Shown: in pieces, positions 12,190 to 24,354 of the stretch
Numbering within the stretch: position 1 is the stretch's first letter
How the letters are laid out: the number at the start of each line of letters is the position of its first letter
From: Halichoerus grypus
Lineage: Eukaryota > Chordata > Mammalia > Carnivora > Phocidae
Assembly (NCBI RefSeq): GCF_964656455.1
Contig: NC_135725.1
Location: 50,785,688-50,849,687 of the forward strand
Length of the DNA: 64,000 nucleotides
Direction: 5' to 3'
Position numbers and translations under genes: made by a program
The notes under the pieces: model-generated
Told to the model about the DNA's origin: nothing
The model's input: only the letters and a program-made list of their open reading frames with translations
The model's database searches: none

Positions 12190-13745
12190 TTATTCCCCTT
12201 TGTTTTCCCATTTATTAAAAAAAAAAAAAAAATCTTAGGGGCTTTCTCCAGGACTCTTATGGAATTATTTTCTTCTATGGCTGTATAAGTCTCTATATTG
12301 CCTTCGTATGCTTTAATTTCAAAAGTTTTATACTGAATGTTGCATAATCATATGATTATTTTTCCCTTATGATAACATAACCTACATTCTTGTGGCCTGT
12401 TTGAGAATTTTTTTAAAAAGGAAAAAAAGCAAAAGCAAAACCTAATTTAAGTGAGTCTCAATTGTTTTTTATACATATTTGAGTATATCTTGGTTGAAAC
12501 ATACCACCTAAGACATAAAAGTTGTAATAAAAACCCGATACAACATCTGTAGTTTATAATTTAGCATTAGAAGTTTTATTGAAATTCCCATGCAATTCTA
12601 GCTACTTTTAAACTATTCAATTTTCATTTAAAAGAAGGAAAGAAATATTTTTTAAAAAGGAAGGAAATTATAAGAACTCAGCATAATTTTTTAAAAAATT
12701 GTATTGATTAATATAGTTTGAAGTATTTTATTCATCACCTTTTGGTAAATAACTGCATTTCTTTTAAAAAGTTCAAAATAGCATTAGATTTTTGGATGCA
12801 TTATAATTTGTTTTTGAGGGTTTACTAAGAGCTACATTTATTAGATTACAACTGAATTTGTGTACCTACAACTTTCTGTTAAAGGTTTTACCATCTTCTC
12901 TAGAAATGGGCCTGCATTAATCTTTATCTTCTAGCCCTATTATCCCATTGATACATTTCACATTAATTATGTATCTCTCTCCTTTAGGTCCCCCAGGAAC
13001 CAGTTTCTAAGCCCAGTAGCCCAGGTGTATGGAATATATCTATATATCATGCTCATGTTACTTTCCTGGTCCATTGTGAAATTGCCTCTTTTGATAATGG
13101 TTTGAGTCTCTGCACACAAATTTCCCTCTTTTGAGCATTGGTGATTTTTATTCAATGGAAATATTGACCTAGAACCTGGTCACTGAGTTGTCTGTTCTTA
13201 GACCTACATATTATCACTCACTCTTCTTAAATGTGTAAACTTCTTGCTATTACACAGTAATAAGTGTGAAGCAACAATAAACTGATTGAATTCAACATTT
13301 TGGGCGAATTATTTATAGCTAGAAAGAAGGCATCCAATTACCAACATTTAACAAGCTTTATGTACTAAGTATTATATTTATCACTTAAATTCTACTTTTT
13401 AGATGAGTGGTAACAAAATACATTATACATTTCCTTATGTATGGAAATATTTCAGAGAAAGCTAAGACCATACAAAATAGTGGGTCATCACATTTAGTGT
13501 TTGATAAGTAGTTCTTGCTTTGCACAGCAGTGCAAGACTGTAAAAATGAGAGAGGAAGCTGAAAAGATACAAAGAAATTTTAAGCAATGGGAAAACTTAC
13601 GATTTTTTTCTGGGCATTAAAAATATTTTGTCAACAAACACTTTTAAAAATGTATAGGGCAATGAAAAAAATAATAGCAAAAGTATTATTTCCTTAGTAA
13701 ACTAGTATTTAAAACACTAGAAACATTGATAATTAAGTGTTTTGT
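12190..13745. other. AT-rich DNA, nothing recognised
   Basis: Long AT-rich stretch with homopolymer A runs (for example 12218-12232). ORFs are 62 codons or fewer. No gene or named repeat identified. Confidence 0.5.
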
Positions 13746-13749
13746 CACA

Positions 13750-14205
13750 AAACTATCAATAGTAGTTTGAACAGTGCTTGCCATCTTATAACTTACAATA
13801 TGGAATGAGGATCTTATCTATGCCTTGGAAAATTGCCATACTCCTTTCTAAGTTTGGATCAGTTCCCAATATCTTATCCTTCACATTGTCAATATTGTGA
13901 AATATCCTCAAGATTTTCTTTAATGTGAGTTTCAGCGGGTGTCACTTTCTCTTGGACATCTTCATCCTTTCCATTGCTACCACCTTCCTCATTTGTGTCA
14001 AAAAAGGTCACCTTAATTCAGTACTGTGGCTGCATACCTAAAGTCCCATGAATGGCTGCTATTTCTTCTATAATTCCACTTACATTCAATTCAGATTTCA
14101 CATTCATATTTACCATTTTGTTTCTATGCTGCTCTTTGATGTTTTTGGTCAATTTCCCACTTTGATTATCCATTTTTATAAACTATCACATGAGTTTATC
14201 CCTGT
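13750..14205 (-). pseudogene. Coding-like relic, possible Tigger/pogo transposase or processed pseudogene
   Basis: On the minus strand, an ATG at about 14207-14205 opens 51 codons to a TGA, and the same frame continues past it for about 43 more codons. The composition is protein-like rather than simple repeat, for example FFDTNEEGGSNGKDEDVQEK. A frameshift then leads to VKDKILGTDPNLERSM and FQGIDKILIPYCKL. The DPxLERSM / PYCKLY style ending and a following VQTTIDSF-like segment resemble C-termini of Tigger/pogo transposases. That is inference; it could be a processed pseudogene of an unrecognised gene. Several stops and a frameshift mean it is not functional. Confidence 0.4.
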
Positions 14206-14884
14206 GAAACAAAGAGGCAACACAACTACACATTTTTCTGTCTGTGCATGAACTGAACAACAGAAGTGGCATGACCAGTCACCATCAAACTTTCAAAGAA
14301 GCGATGTGACTTATAACTGATTATGATGCCTATCTGTTATGCAGTGATTTGTGGATGGAATAGCTGGGAGCAATGTACTTTGTATAATTACTCACAGTTA
14401 ATATACCGTGGTAACTAAAATTTGGACCATGTTCTCTGGAGAACTATGTTATTTAACTAAACCATAGTAACTGAAATGTGCCCATAGTGAAACTATGAAA
14501 TCTAAACAATACATGACTTTTTTAAAGTGTGCACTATTTTGCTCTTCATGATTACACAGCTAGACTCTATATAGTTGCACAATAAATATATATATATCAG
14601 GATTTGGAAATTGAAAAAATGCTGCATGTAATTTTGTGTAAATTATTGAGTAGAAATGCATATAGCACCTATTACTTACATAAGCACAATTCTAAATCTT
14701 CAGCAAAGGGACATGTTATTCCAGCAGGCCTATGATCTATTCAGCAGTCTCTGGAACTCTGCAGTCACTTTAAGGGGCAGTAATTAACCACCAGAAAATT
14801 CTCTGGCACTTAATCCCTTTCTGACATAATTCCTTCTAAGCCCATGGATCTGCTCCTTTTTCTGAGACAGTAATTATTAAGGGA

Positions 14885-15095
14885 CATTCACTGAGCACCC
14901 CCTTTTTTAATGTATCCTGTCTGTGTTGGACACTATATATTCATTATTTTGATTATTAATAATGTTGCAAGGTAGGCATTAAGTAGTATCTGTAATTTAC
15001 AGATAAGAAAATAAAGACCTAGAATGATCAGGTAACTTGTCCAAAGTTACAGATACAGATCTCTGGCCTCCAAATCTGGGATCTCCTCTCTAAGA
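14885..15095 (-). repeat. MIR, antisense
   Basis: 'cattcactgagcaccc' is followed by 'acagataagaaaataaagacctagaa' and 'gtaacttgtccaaagttacaga', the reverse-complement order of MIR (third-codon-like divergence throughout). Confidence 0.7.
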
Positions 15096-15955
15096 GGAGT
15101 ACTACTCTTCCCCGGTTGGGTAAATCTTTCAAGGACTGCATAGCAATAAACCAATAGATGGATCCTACCTGGAAGATGGATGGGATTAAAACCAATTATC
15201 ATTTGTGAATCAAGAAGCATGGTTAATATCTACCCTACAGCACATGAAAGTCTAAAAAGCAATTTTCTTCTTCCAGATTCTTTCTGTTGATCAGGGGTAT
15301 AAACTAATCTAAACATGACCATACTCTCTCTTCCTCACCGTCTTTAAATTGTACTGAATATAATTGAGGGATTAAAATGTTTTCAGTTTTCATATCCCAG
15401 ACACTCTATAGAAATGAGCTCACTGGGTTTTATAGAAATACAAAAGCTTTCTATTTACAGTAGCTTATTTGTTTTCTTTCTGTGTTTAAGACCATTGCTC
15501 ATCTTTCTGTAATTGATCAACCTGTTTATAAAAAAAAAGATCTAAGTTAAAATTGTGACATTACCTTGAAAGGGAATATAACTTGAAAAAGGAATATCAA
15601 AAGAATATTACTCATAATTCTACCGTATGACATTGCCTTCCAATTTTCAGTGAAATATAAAATTTACTTTTAATTTTGAAATATAACAGATTGTATCTTT
15701 TTAATTACCATAATAAATGTGGAAGTAAGGAACTGCATTTCAATTTTTTACTAAATGTCTCCAAAACCAATTAAAAGGAGTGAGGCTTTTATGTGGGTAA
15801 GACTTGAAGAGGGTGGATGAGACACGTGAGAATTGCCTCACCATATTTTGAAAATGTTGAGGCTATAAAGTTGAGGAATGATGCTTTAGCATTTGATAGA
15901 TGCTGTTTCAAAGCAAAATGAAGCATAAATATTAATTATTATTTTCTCCTAAATT
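15095..15955. other. AT-rich DNA, nothing recognised
   Basis: No gene or named repeat found. Poly-A tract near 15530-15538. Confidence 0.45.
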
Positions 15956-15959
15956 CTTT

Positions 15960-17750
15960 TACAGCTTGTATCCCTGGTATTATACACTTCAACTTCTTGC
16001 ACATCACCCATAAGCTCATCTGCAATTATCTCCTTCCTTACCACTTCCATTCCTATTTGTCAGGATGTTATTCCTCTTGTCTACAGTTAATCTTTCAACC
16101 TGTGTCCTGAATCTTATCCTCTAAATTTCCTCATGGCCCTTGTTCCATCAGCTGTCTCTCCAGTTTTCTGTATCTTTAACGTGTCTCACTCCTTACTCTT
16201 GGTCTTCCTTATATACACTAGATCAAATCTTTGTTACATAAATATGACAATATGACATCCTTAACTTATTTTCTCTTTTTCTTCCTCTGCCAAGATGAGT
16301 CAAAGAATTGTTTACACTATGGTAAACTTTTTACTTTGTCAGATCACACTCTGAAACTGGATTCTGCTCCTGTTACCCCATTGAAATTGCTCTAGAAAAA
16401 TCCAGTAACTTCCAAAATGCTAAATATTAAGAGCCTATTTCAAATCCTATTTTTCTGGACTTGGTCACGACCCTTTGGAAGGATCTTTGAAAGGCTTACC
16501 TTCATTACTATGATGCATCTTCCTGGTTTTTTCTTTCCTAAATTGCCATTCCTTTCCACTTCTTTCCTATTTTTTCCCCTGACTTTTGGGTGTTGGCGTC
16601 CTTGATTGTCTCCTGTTCTTACTTTACACAAACTTCTAAAGAATCTTGTCCTCACTTATTCCTTCATCTAACATAGGTATCCCCCCTTATACTCTGTCCA
16701 TACCTCTCTCATAAGCTCCAAATTGTAATCTTAAAATGGCTCTTGTGCATCATCATCTCAATGCCCCTCTTCCCTCCAAAGCTGTTCTTCTTCCTGTTCC
16801 CCTTATCTTAGTTAATGGTACCAGTATCTACCCCATCCCCCAAGTTAGTACTGTCAAAGTGTTCTCCTGAACTCCTCCCATTTGCAATGACTACGTGAGG
16901 CCCTTATTATTTTGGGTCAATAGCTGCGACGGCATTGGCTTTTATCTTCTTCCTCCCCTAAATCAACTTCACACTGCCACTGGAATGATTTTTAAAAACA
17001 CAAACATTTTTGTGTTCAAAATTCACCAACTGCCCTCAATTATATTCAGGATAATTTATGATTTCCTCATCTAATTAGACCAGGTTCTTTTTGTATCTTG
17101 CCTGCCTTCCAGCTTCTTCTCTTTCTGTGGAGAAAACACTTAATATATACCTTACAGCATTATCTCAAACTTAAGATGAGAAAATAAAGGCCTCCAGCAT
17201 CACTGGGTAGCTAACTTTCCAAAGTTACACAATTGGGAGATGCTCCTCCTATCCTCCTGTGAGGATACACACATTTTGCACCAGCCACACTCACTTATTG
17301 GCAAGTCTTCAGAGGTGCAGTGCTCTCACACACTTCAGTCATTTGAACAAAGCCTTCCTCCTGCTGGAACAGTCTTCCTCACACATTCACTTCACTGCCT
17401 TCGAGAGATAGCTGCAGTGTATGACCCCTCCTCTGAATCATTCTCTAATGTCCCAGTGATGATATAACACACCTCCCTTGTGTTTCTTCCTACTTCCATA
17501 ACATTTAAACACCCTCTGGTTTTAGCATTTCTTCTGTCTTTACTATGACCCTCAGTTTACTGCCTCATGCTAAACTCTCCTTAAACATTGTGTGTGCCTC
17601 ACTTCTGTGTCTCCTGCACTGTGCAGAGTGTCTGGAATTTGGTAGGGCTTCAGTTCTATTTTTTAATACACTGAAAGGCAGAGAAAAATCACTGATTTTT
17701 CTTATTTGTAAAATGAGAATTTGGGCCTACATGATCACTCAGATCCATTC
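15960..17750 (+). mobile_element. Long L2 LINE remnant, sense
   Basis: A CT-rich plus-strand block follows the L2 LINE consensus from inside the reverse transcriptase ORF to the 3' end. Landmarks are a 'ggattctgctcctgttaccccattgaaattgctct' type stretch near 16358-16394, a 'cttcttcctgttccccttatcttagttaatgg' stretch near 16787-16818, an 'aattcaccaactgccctcaat' stretch near 17019-17040, and tail words such as 'cctcctgctggaacagtcttcc' near 17356-17378. It is heavily mutated with stops in every frame, about 1.8 kb long, which is long for L2. It contains an antisense-looking MIR-type patch near 17140-17235 that could be an insertion. Confidence 0.7.
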
Positions 17751-17759
17751 TGTGACACT

Positions 17760-19865
17760 GTGAGGATGACTTCTGTGTATTTGTGTAAAGTTCTGTATGC
17801 GTTCTTAGAATGTGCAACTATCCTAGGGCCTGAAATATGGTGCACTTGGGTTAAATTTCATTTCTTTAGGACACATAGGTATTGATTAATTTTACTGCTA
17901 TGCTGTATACGCATGGGTATGCATAACTGAGTTTAGACATGTTCACTGACAGACAAGGCAGACAGAGGTAAAATATATACGAAAGAGAATTTCAACTGAC
18001 TGGTATGTACATTAGGCTGTCAGTCTGACACACAAATAACTGGTGGGATTAGTCAATTACGTGAAACTATCGGCCAGTTTGGTGGGGGCAAAAAAAAACC
18101 CCAGAACTTGAAGAAAATTTCAAGTTAGTAATTTCACTAAAGTGAACTCATTCTGCACTAGGTTATTATTTGATGAAATTATTCAAAATTGTCTATGCCC
18201 TCAAAACTCATGGTATCATATGTGTATATTTTACATAGTAGTTGAGGGTATTAAAAAACACACAAAATATTTATTTTTGAAGGAAGAGATCTAGAGATAA
18301 ATAATCATGCATATTTCCTCCTAGGCTGTTACATTCAGATACGCCAGATCTTAAAAGAGGCAGGGATCTAAAAAAAAAAAAAAAAAAATCAGTTTAGAAA
18401 TAACAGCCATTTACTTGAGTTCCCTTGTTATTATCATATGTATCATATTCAAACATAAATAAGTTTCTCAAAATCAAATTTCTAGGCACACTGTTTACAG
18501 ATTTTGCCTAATCTGGGTAGCAGATTCTTGATTCTGATGGAAAAGAGGTATCTATTTCCAGAGTATAAATATATAGCAATGGGATATTAACTCAAAAGCA
18601 TACAAAGTTTGAATTCATAATATGTAATTAAAAGTATTTACTTGTTGGTTTATGTAGGCATTTTCCTTTATACAAACAGGATTTATGGAGAATTACATAA
18701 CTACATAAATACTGCATAGTGAAATGCATTTATAATAAGGAAAAGGAGACCAAAAATAAGGAACTAAGAATCAACATAGAGGCAGGGATATGTTGAAAAT
18801 GCAAAATCTAGGCAATGAGGCCCTGCATACTTGCTCAAGGAAGACAAAAAATTAAGTTTTCTAGGAGCAGCAGAAGAAAATAAAATCAGTCATATAAGAC
18901 ACAGCATCTAAATCCTCTGGTTTTCCTAGAAAGTTTGCTATATGATAAAAAACATTTTTAACAACATACTTGGAGTAAATACAATGTTGAATGTTATGGA
19001 ACTGCTTGTAATATGCTTTTCAATTTAGTTGGATACTTTTATGCCAAAGTCAAAATCACTTCAGTAGAGATATCAATTCAATGTGGTCTCTATATGCAAT
19101 ATCTTTCTGTGTTTATCTTCACACAAGGATACCTTTTAGAGCAGAGACCACAAAACAAAATAAATAGAATGCAAAGTCAGGTAAATAAGGACAACTGGGG
19201 TAAGACAAGTAGGATTAGAAGACCTGTGATAGCACATCCAAACTAAAGGGATTTAAGTGCTGTTAAGAAAGAACAAACTGTGTAGACCCACCAAAGCAGA
19301 TCCAGAGATAAAGACCAGTTTTGTCCAGTAGTTTGCAAATTCTGCTTTGGAGAATGAAGATAAATGGATAGGTCATACATGCTTCAAAAATGCTGCATAA
19401 ATAAAGCTTACCTCAACTAATCTTTGAAACTTACTGAAAATTAGTAGGGTCAAGGTTGTACTTTCTGGCAGTTATTTGAAACCTAACTATTGAATGTTAC
19501 CAGTAAAACAGAGCACTATAAATTTTCAAATAGATTAACTAGGGTAGAGTGATATTTACTAGGAAAATAATCGAGAGGGGAAAAAATAAGCATAAACTGG
19601 AATAGTAGAGCTATCTGGTAGAACTGTTGAAATTCCCCTTAGAATCTGATTTTGGACATTTTAGACATAATTAAATGGACACCTTAAAAAGGAAAAAAAA
19701 ATAATAATGTAGTTATGATAGAGAGTAAGAAAAGGAATACTTGATGGGCCAGAAATGTGATGATTCTTTAAAAAGAGAGAAAATAGGTGGATTTATATAA
19801 GGGAAAACATTTTTTAGTGAAAATGTAGAATATCAACCATAAAGGGAAAAGCCTAGACAGAAGTT
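17760..19865. other. AT-rich DNA, nothing recognised
   Basis: No gene or named repeat identified. A-tract at 18371-18388. ORFs of up to 77 codons (19013-19246) have no recognisable domain. Confidence 0.5.
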
Positions 19866-19869
19866 TCAA

Positions 19870-20060
19870 GGTTGCCTGAGTTCGAGTACAGCTCCTCTTC
19901 CTTCTTACTGTATGGCCTTGAACAAGTTACAGTATTTTTCTATGCCTCATTAGTTTTCACCTGTAAAATTATTGTAAAAATAGGAGCTACTATCAGGGTT
20001 GCTATGAGGACTAAATGTATATATAAAGTGCTTAGAAGAGTGACAGTTATAATAGAGCTT
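19870..20060 (+). repeat. MIR, well preserved
   Basis: The order 'cctgagttcgagtacagctcc', 'ttactgtatggccttgaacaagttac', 'cctcattagttttcacctgtaaaat', 'ggttgctatgaggactaaatg', 'aaagtgcttagaagagtg' matches the MIR core and 3' part in the sense direction. Confidence 0.85.
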
Positions 20061-20064
20061 ACAA

Positions 20065-20830
20065 TACAGTGACATACATCTATTAGTGTCCAGCTAACAA
20101 CATGAACCCCAGAAAAATTGTTCTGCTTTGTCCAAAAAATGAAATGGGAAGGACAAATCTGGTAGACAAGGGGCTTCAAGGAAGAATGTAGGGACATATT
20201 TCCGATTTTTCCCTTAATTTTTTAAGAATAGTCTTTACCTATCATTGACCAAAATTATAGTGACAGATGCTATATTTTCAACAATTAACTCCACCACCAT
20301 GCCCATCCCTTTCCCATGGAATCATTTAGTGAACCAAGGAGCAGCATTCAGTCACTCTTGTCTCCCAGCCAGTAGCTGTTACTTGTGACGCTTTGACTGG
20401 AAAGCATACTTTTCCCCTTTCTGGTACCATTTCAGCCGCCTTAAATGGAGAAATTTATTATGTAATTGAGATTGCTACATTCAGTGTTCTTCATAGATCT
20501 CTTTCTTAAAATTCCTAAGGATTCCCTTATTTATAATCATGTCATACCAAATTTAGAATAGACTTAATTGCATCCTTCCCCTAAAAAAGGCACAACTTAA
20601 AGATCTCTATGAGGTACTTGACTCTGTATGGGCAAAGATTCTGCCATTATTGGTCCGATTAAAGGATCAGAGTCCCTCATGATTCAGAGTGACTGATGCT
20701 AATCTTACCCATGTTTGCATAGTACCATTTGAAACTTGAAGCCAAAGAAGAATTGAGTCCATACTATAAGGACTAACAGAAAAAGCTGTCTAAATACGTC
20801 TATCCTACCAATATTTTGATCTAATAAAGT
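20065..20830. other. Unassigned DNA upstream of the ERV
   Basis: No clear match. It could hold decayed upstream retroviral sequence, since it lies directly 5' of recognisable pol fragments, but I cannot show gag or a 5' LTR here. Confidence 0.35.
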
Positions 20831-20849
20831 CAACAGACTTTTATTTATT

Positions 20850-23640
20850 TATTAAGATTGGAGGACTACATGATAGTTATGTCCAGGATTTCACAATGCA
20901 AAATCCAAATCCTCTTCTTTCCTCAATCCCAGCCATCTATAAATGTGAACTTACGTTCTTTTTTTCTTCAGGATCTCCTTGGATTCAAGCATTTGATATT
21001 TGTTCATTGTTACTTAATAAAATTAGCTGTGTACATGGACTGTCAAATCCCAATGATTCAAGGATTTTTCCTTCCACAAATTCTTAAATTCTTAAAGGAC
21101 TACCTTATAATTCTACCATGATATAATGATGATTTTTTACTAAGATCCACAGGATCTTTTTGCTAAGGACATTCATTAAGATCCCCAAAAGGATAAAAAA
21201 TATATTAAAGAGAAAGCTGCAATTTGGTCAGCATATCATTGGTTATTTATTCTTTCATTCATTCATGATTTTTCTCATGGAGGCAAATAACTTATCTTGG
21301 ATTGACAATAAGCCATCCAGGCCTAAGCTTGACTAATTATTAAAGGACAATTCAAGGGATTTTTAGGCCTTACTCACTATTGTAGACCACGAGTTCCCAT
21401 CTTTTTTGAAATTGCTCCTTCTCTTTATGACCTGACCCAAGAAACCCTCAGTGACAGAACCTCTTGCCTAAGGAACATAAACATAAACGAAGACTTTACA
21501 AACTGAAGTTATCTCCTAAACTATCTCCTACATAGGTCTGTCTATCTACCTGTTTCTTCATAAATAATCTAGTCAGACCCATGTGCTTAAACTACTGCAG
21601 AGAAACCACCAAACTGTAGAGGCTTCTGCTGAAGGTCTTGAGGTCTTTGTTGATCCTTAGAGTATCAAAGCTATAAAATCTTCATTACTTACTGGAAATA
21701 TACAATATTTCTCAAGCTGGCTTATATATTATGAAATACTATTGTTTCTTTCTCTTTCTCATATTACTATCCTTTTGTATGATACTTGGAAACTTGCCAC
21801 ATGTCTTTCCTTACCAAAAGAAAGAAAGACAGATAGACAGACAGACATGGCTATTTGGCATCTGTCTAAAGACTGTCAGTGATTTATGATGAGGTATTAG
21901 AAACTGCTTTAGATAATTCAGACTTGGACCTATTTGCTGATGGGTCATCAGAAATGAGAAATTAATAGGCGGCTATGCCATGAAAGATCTCAGTTCACCC
22001 TTGTTGTGAGGGGTTGGGAAGGCAAATTGGCACAACTAATTGCCCTTATAAGAACTTGTTAACTGGGCAGAGATAAGATAGTTAAAACTTATAAAATAGT
22101 AGGTCTAACCCTAATGTGGGATACTTTGGAAAAAGCAAGGCTTCTTAACCTCAGTAGGAACTCCTGAATAAGAGGTTGGGAAAATTCTAGATGCCATAAT
22201 GCAGCTAAAGGAAGTAGCTATTATGTAGGTAGATACTTACTAAAACAAATGACTGATCTAGAAACTAAGGGAAGTGGAAATACCCTAGGTAATCATTATG
22301 CCAAGACAGTCCTTATAAAATTTTTTGCTGCTGTAATCTTGTCATGCCTCTGCAATGGGCTTATAAGGGTCATTATTTAAGCCAAATTTTATCCTAACAT
22401 CAGAGAAAAAAATGTTAGGAAAGACCTGGATAGGGGCACCTGGGTGGCTCAGCGGGTTAAGCATCTGCCTTCAGCTCAGGTCTTGATCCCAGGGTCCTGG
22501 GATGGAGCCCCAGGTTGGGCTCCCTGCTCAGTGGGGAGTCTGCTTCTCTCTCTCCTTCTGCCCCTCCCCCGCTTGTGCTCTCTCTCACTCTCTCTCAAAT
22601 AAATAAATAAAATCTTAAAAAAAAAAAAAAAAAGGGAAATACCTGGATATAAATTACATGAAGATACTCTCAGGCTTCCCAGGGGTTACTGAGCAATGCC
22701 AAAAGATCTCAAGTGGAGCCATGCTAAAATCCAAATGAAATCACCCCAAACCACAAGGATACATTGCTTTTAGTATATTACTCCCCTGCCAAAAAAATCC
22801 TGACAAAACTTTAAAGGAAAGGCATGGATGCAGCAAAATCCCCAGGCCTATTTGAATAACTCTAAATGGACTTTACATAATTATCCCCTGCAATGGAGTA
22901 TGAGAATGTTCTGGTTGATGCATATTTGTTGTGTTCAATGCCCTTTTGTAGAGCTATACCTCTGAAGTGGCTGAAAAAGTACTTGATTTCATGTTTTCTA
23001 CTTGGGAAATCTCAATCTATCTTTTTATTAATAGAGATGCTCATTTTCCTAGAAATGTCATTAAAGAGCTCTGCAAGGTATTAGAGCTTGCTCAAAAACT
23101 CTGCTGTGCATACAATCTGATCTTTAGGCAAAGAAGAAAGGATAACTTAGATTCTCAAATTATTTAGCCAAAACTTTGAGAAAGACATAAACTTCCTCAC
23201 CCCAAGTTCCTTTCTTTTCACTTTATAACAATAAGAAAATCTCTTTTGGAGTTTCCTCAATTCTGCTTTTATAAGTCAGTAATAGGTAGACTCATGTATC
23301 TAGGAATATCATCTCTAATCCTAGAATCTGCCCTTTTGCAAGCAACTCTGGCCAAATAAAGTACAGGACCCATGGCATACAGATAGTATTACCATCAAAA
23401 GTTACAGGAGACCATTCCTCAACCTTCTCCTAAAGAATTTTTATATAATCTGAAACCCAGATGCTCAGTCTACTTGAAGAGATATCAGAGAAAAACTTCT
23501 CTTGAAAAGGACCTTGTCTGGTACTATTAACAACTAACAAACAAGTAAAAGGGCAAGGGGTTGATACACACCTACAATTGCAGAATGGCCCTATGACTCA
23601 CATAATTCTTTGGCCTCACTTGTCTTGACCATAATGTAGG
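20850..23640 (+). pseudogene. Decayed class I endogenous retrovirus, pol region
   Basis: Plus-strand fragments of a gammaretrovirus-like pol lie in the expected order, scattered over several frames. At about 21342-21445 the RT/connection part reads FKGFLGLTHYC followed by an APSLYDLTQE segment. At about 21921-21950 the RNase H start reads LDLFADGSS, and a GFLTSVGT patch lies near 22130-22160. Integrase follows: MDFT near 22866, a core with FINRDAHFP around 23020-23050, and a C-terminal patch VYLKRYQRKTSLE at 23468-23506. Sequence at 21050-21120 may be the RT N-terminal part. Stops and frameshifts are frequent, so there is no coding capacity. A younger SINE at 22433-22634 splits it. I see no recognisable gag, protease or env. 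Confidence 0.85.
22433..22634 (+). mobile_element. CAN-SINE (SINEC) inside the ERV pol
   Basis: Complete tRNA-like head (CACCTGGGTGGCTCAGCGGG), core and CT-rich region, with an AAATAAATAAATAAAATCTT tail and a pure A run. The 15-bp duplication GGAAAGACCTGGATA at 22418-22432 recurs with one mismatch (GGAAATACCTGGATA) at 22635-22649. It postdates the retrovirus. Confidence 0.96.
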
Positions 23641-24350
23641 GGAGGAAAACTTTTCCTTTCTTCTAGTCTACATTCTTTGGCTAGTTTAATAATTAAATTG
23701 ACATAAGACAGATTAACAGGAGAAAAAGTTAATTTCATACATATGGGAGCCCATAAAAATATGAGATTCAGAGAAGTGACGAAAGCAGGCAGCTTTTACA
23801 CCTTTTAGACAAATGTTGATAAAAATCTTTCATAAATATTGTTAGACACGATGAAAAGAAGAGGAGAAAAGAAGGAACAGGGAAGGAAGAAAAAAAGAAA
23901 AAGCAGAGAAAAACACAATTTTCTATCTTTTCATTAAGAAACTTGGATGGAGATGAGTATAGGAGGATACATGGGAACTAAGAAGCCTAGTAGATAAAAT
24001 TCCTAGCACACCCACATTTTGGTGTACATAAAGTTCACCTGTGTATATTAGCCCTGTCCCCCAAGATTTTAATAGGTTTTTGGGTGGAGGCACAGGATTT
24101 AAAAGAAGTAGCTCTTCTGATAATGCTGCAGTATGAAGACCTGGCTTTGAGAAATACTTCCTTCTATCAATTTACCATGAGGAAAAATTCAGATAAGTCA
24201 GGATTCTTTGTGTTTGTCCCATTCTGTTCTTCTCTGTTCTTTGTACTATTGGTACAAAGGTGTTTGCTTTTCCTATTTTTAATCAAGGTAATTTTAGTTT
24301 TTGTTACTAATCTTTCTGGAAATATACTCCCTAAATAAATATTATGTTTG
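23640..24350 (+). repeat. Probable 3' LTR of the ERV
   Basis: It starts directly after the integrase/downstream region with a GGGGAGGAAAACTTTTCC word. It contains the word CAGATTAACAGGAGAAAAA (about 23709-23727), which is shared almost exactly with 31393-31411, and ends in an ATAAATATTATG stretch near 24335. Position behind pol and the shared dispersed word support an LTR. I did not identify the matching 5' LTR or exact ends. Confidence 0.55.
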
Positions 24351-24354
24351 AGTC

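Noticed and set aside
22893..23167. Two overlapping ORFs as possible host genes
   Set aside because: They read out-of-frame pieces of retroviral integrase within the decayed ERV.
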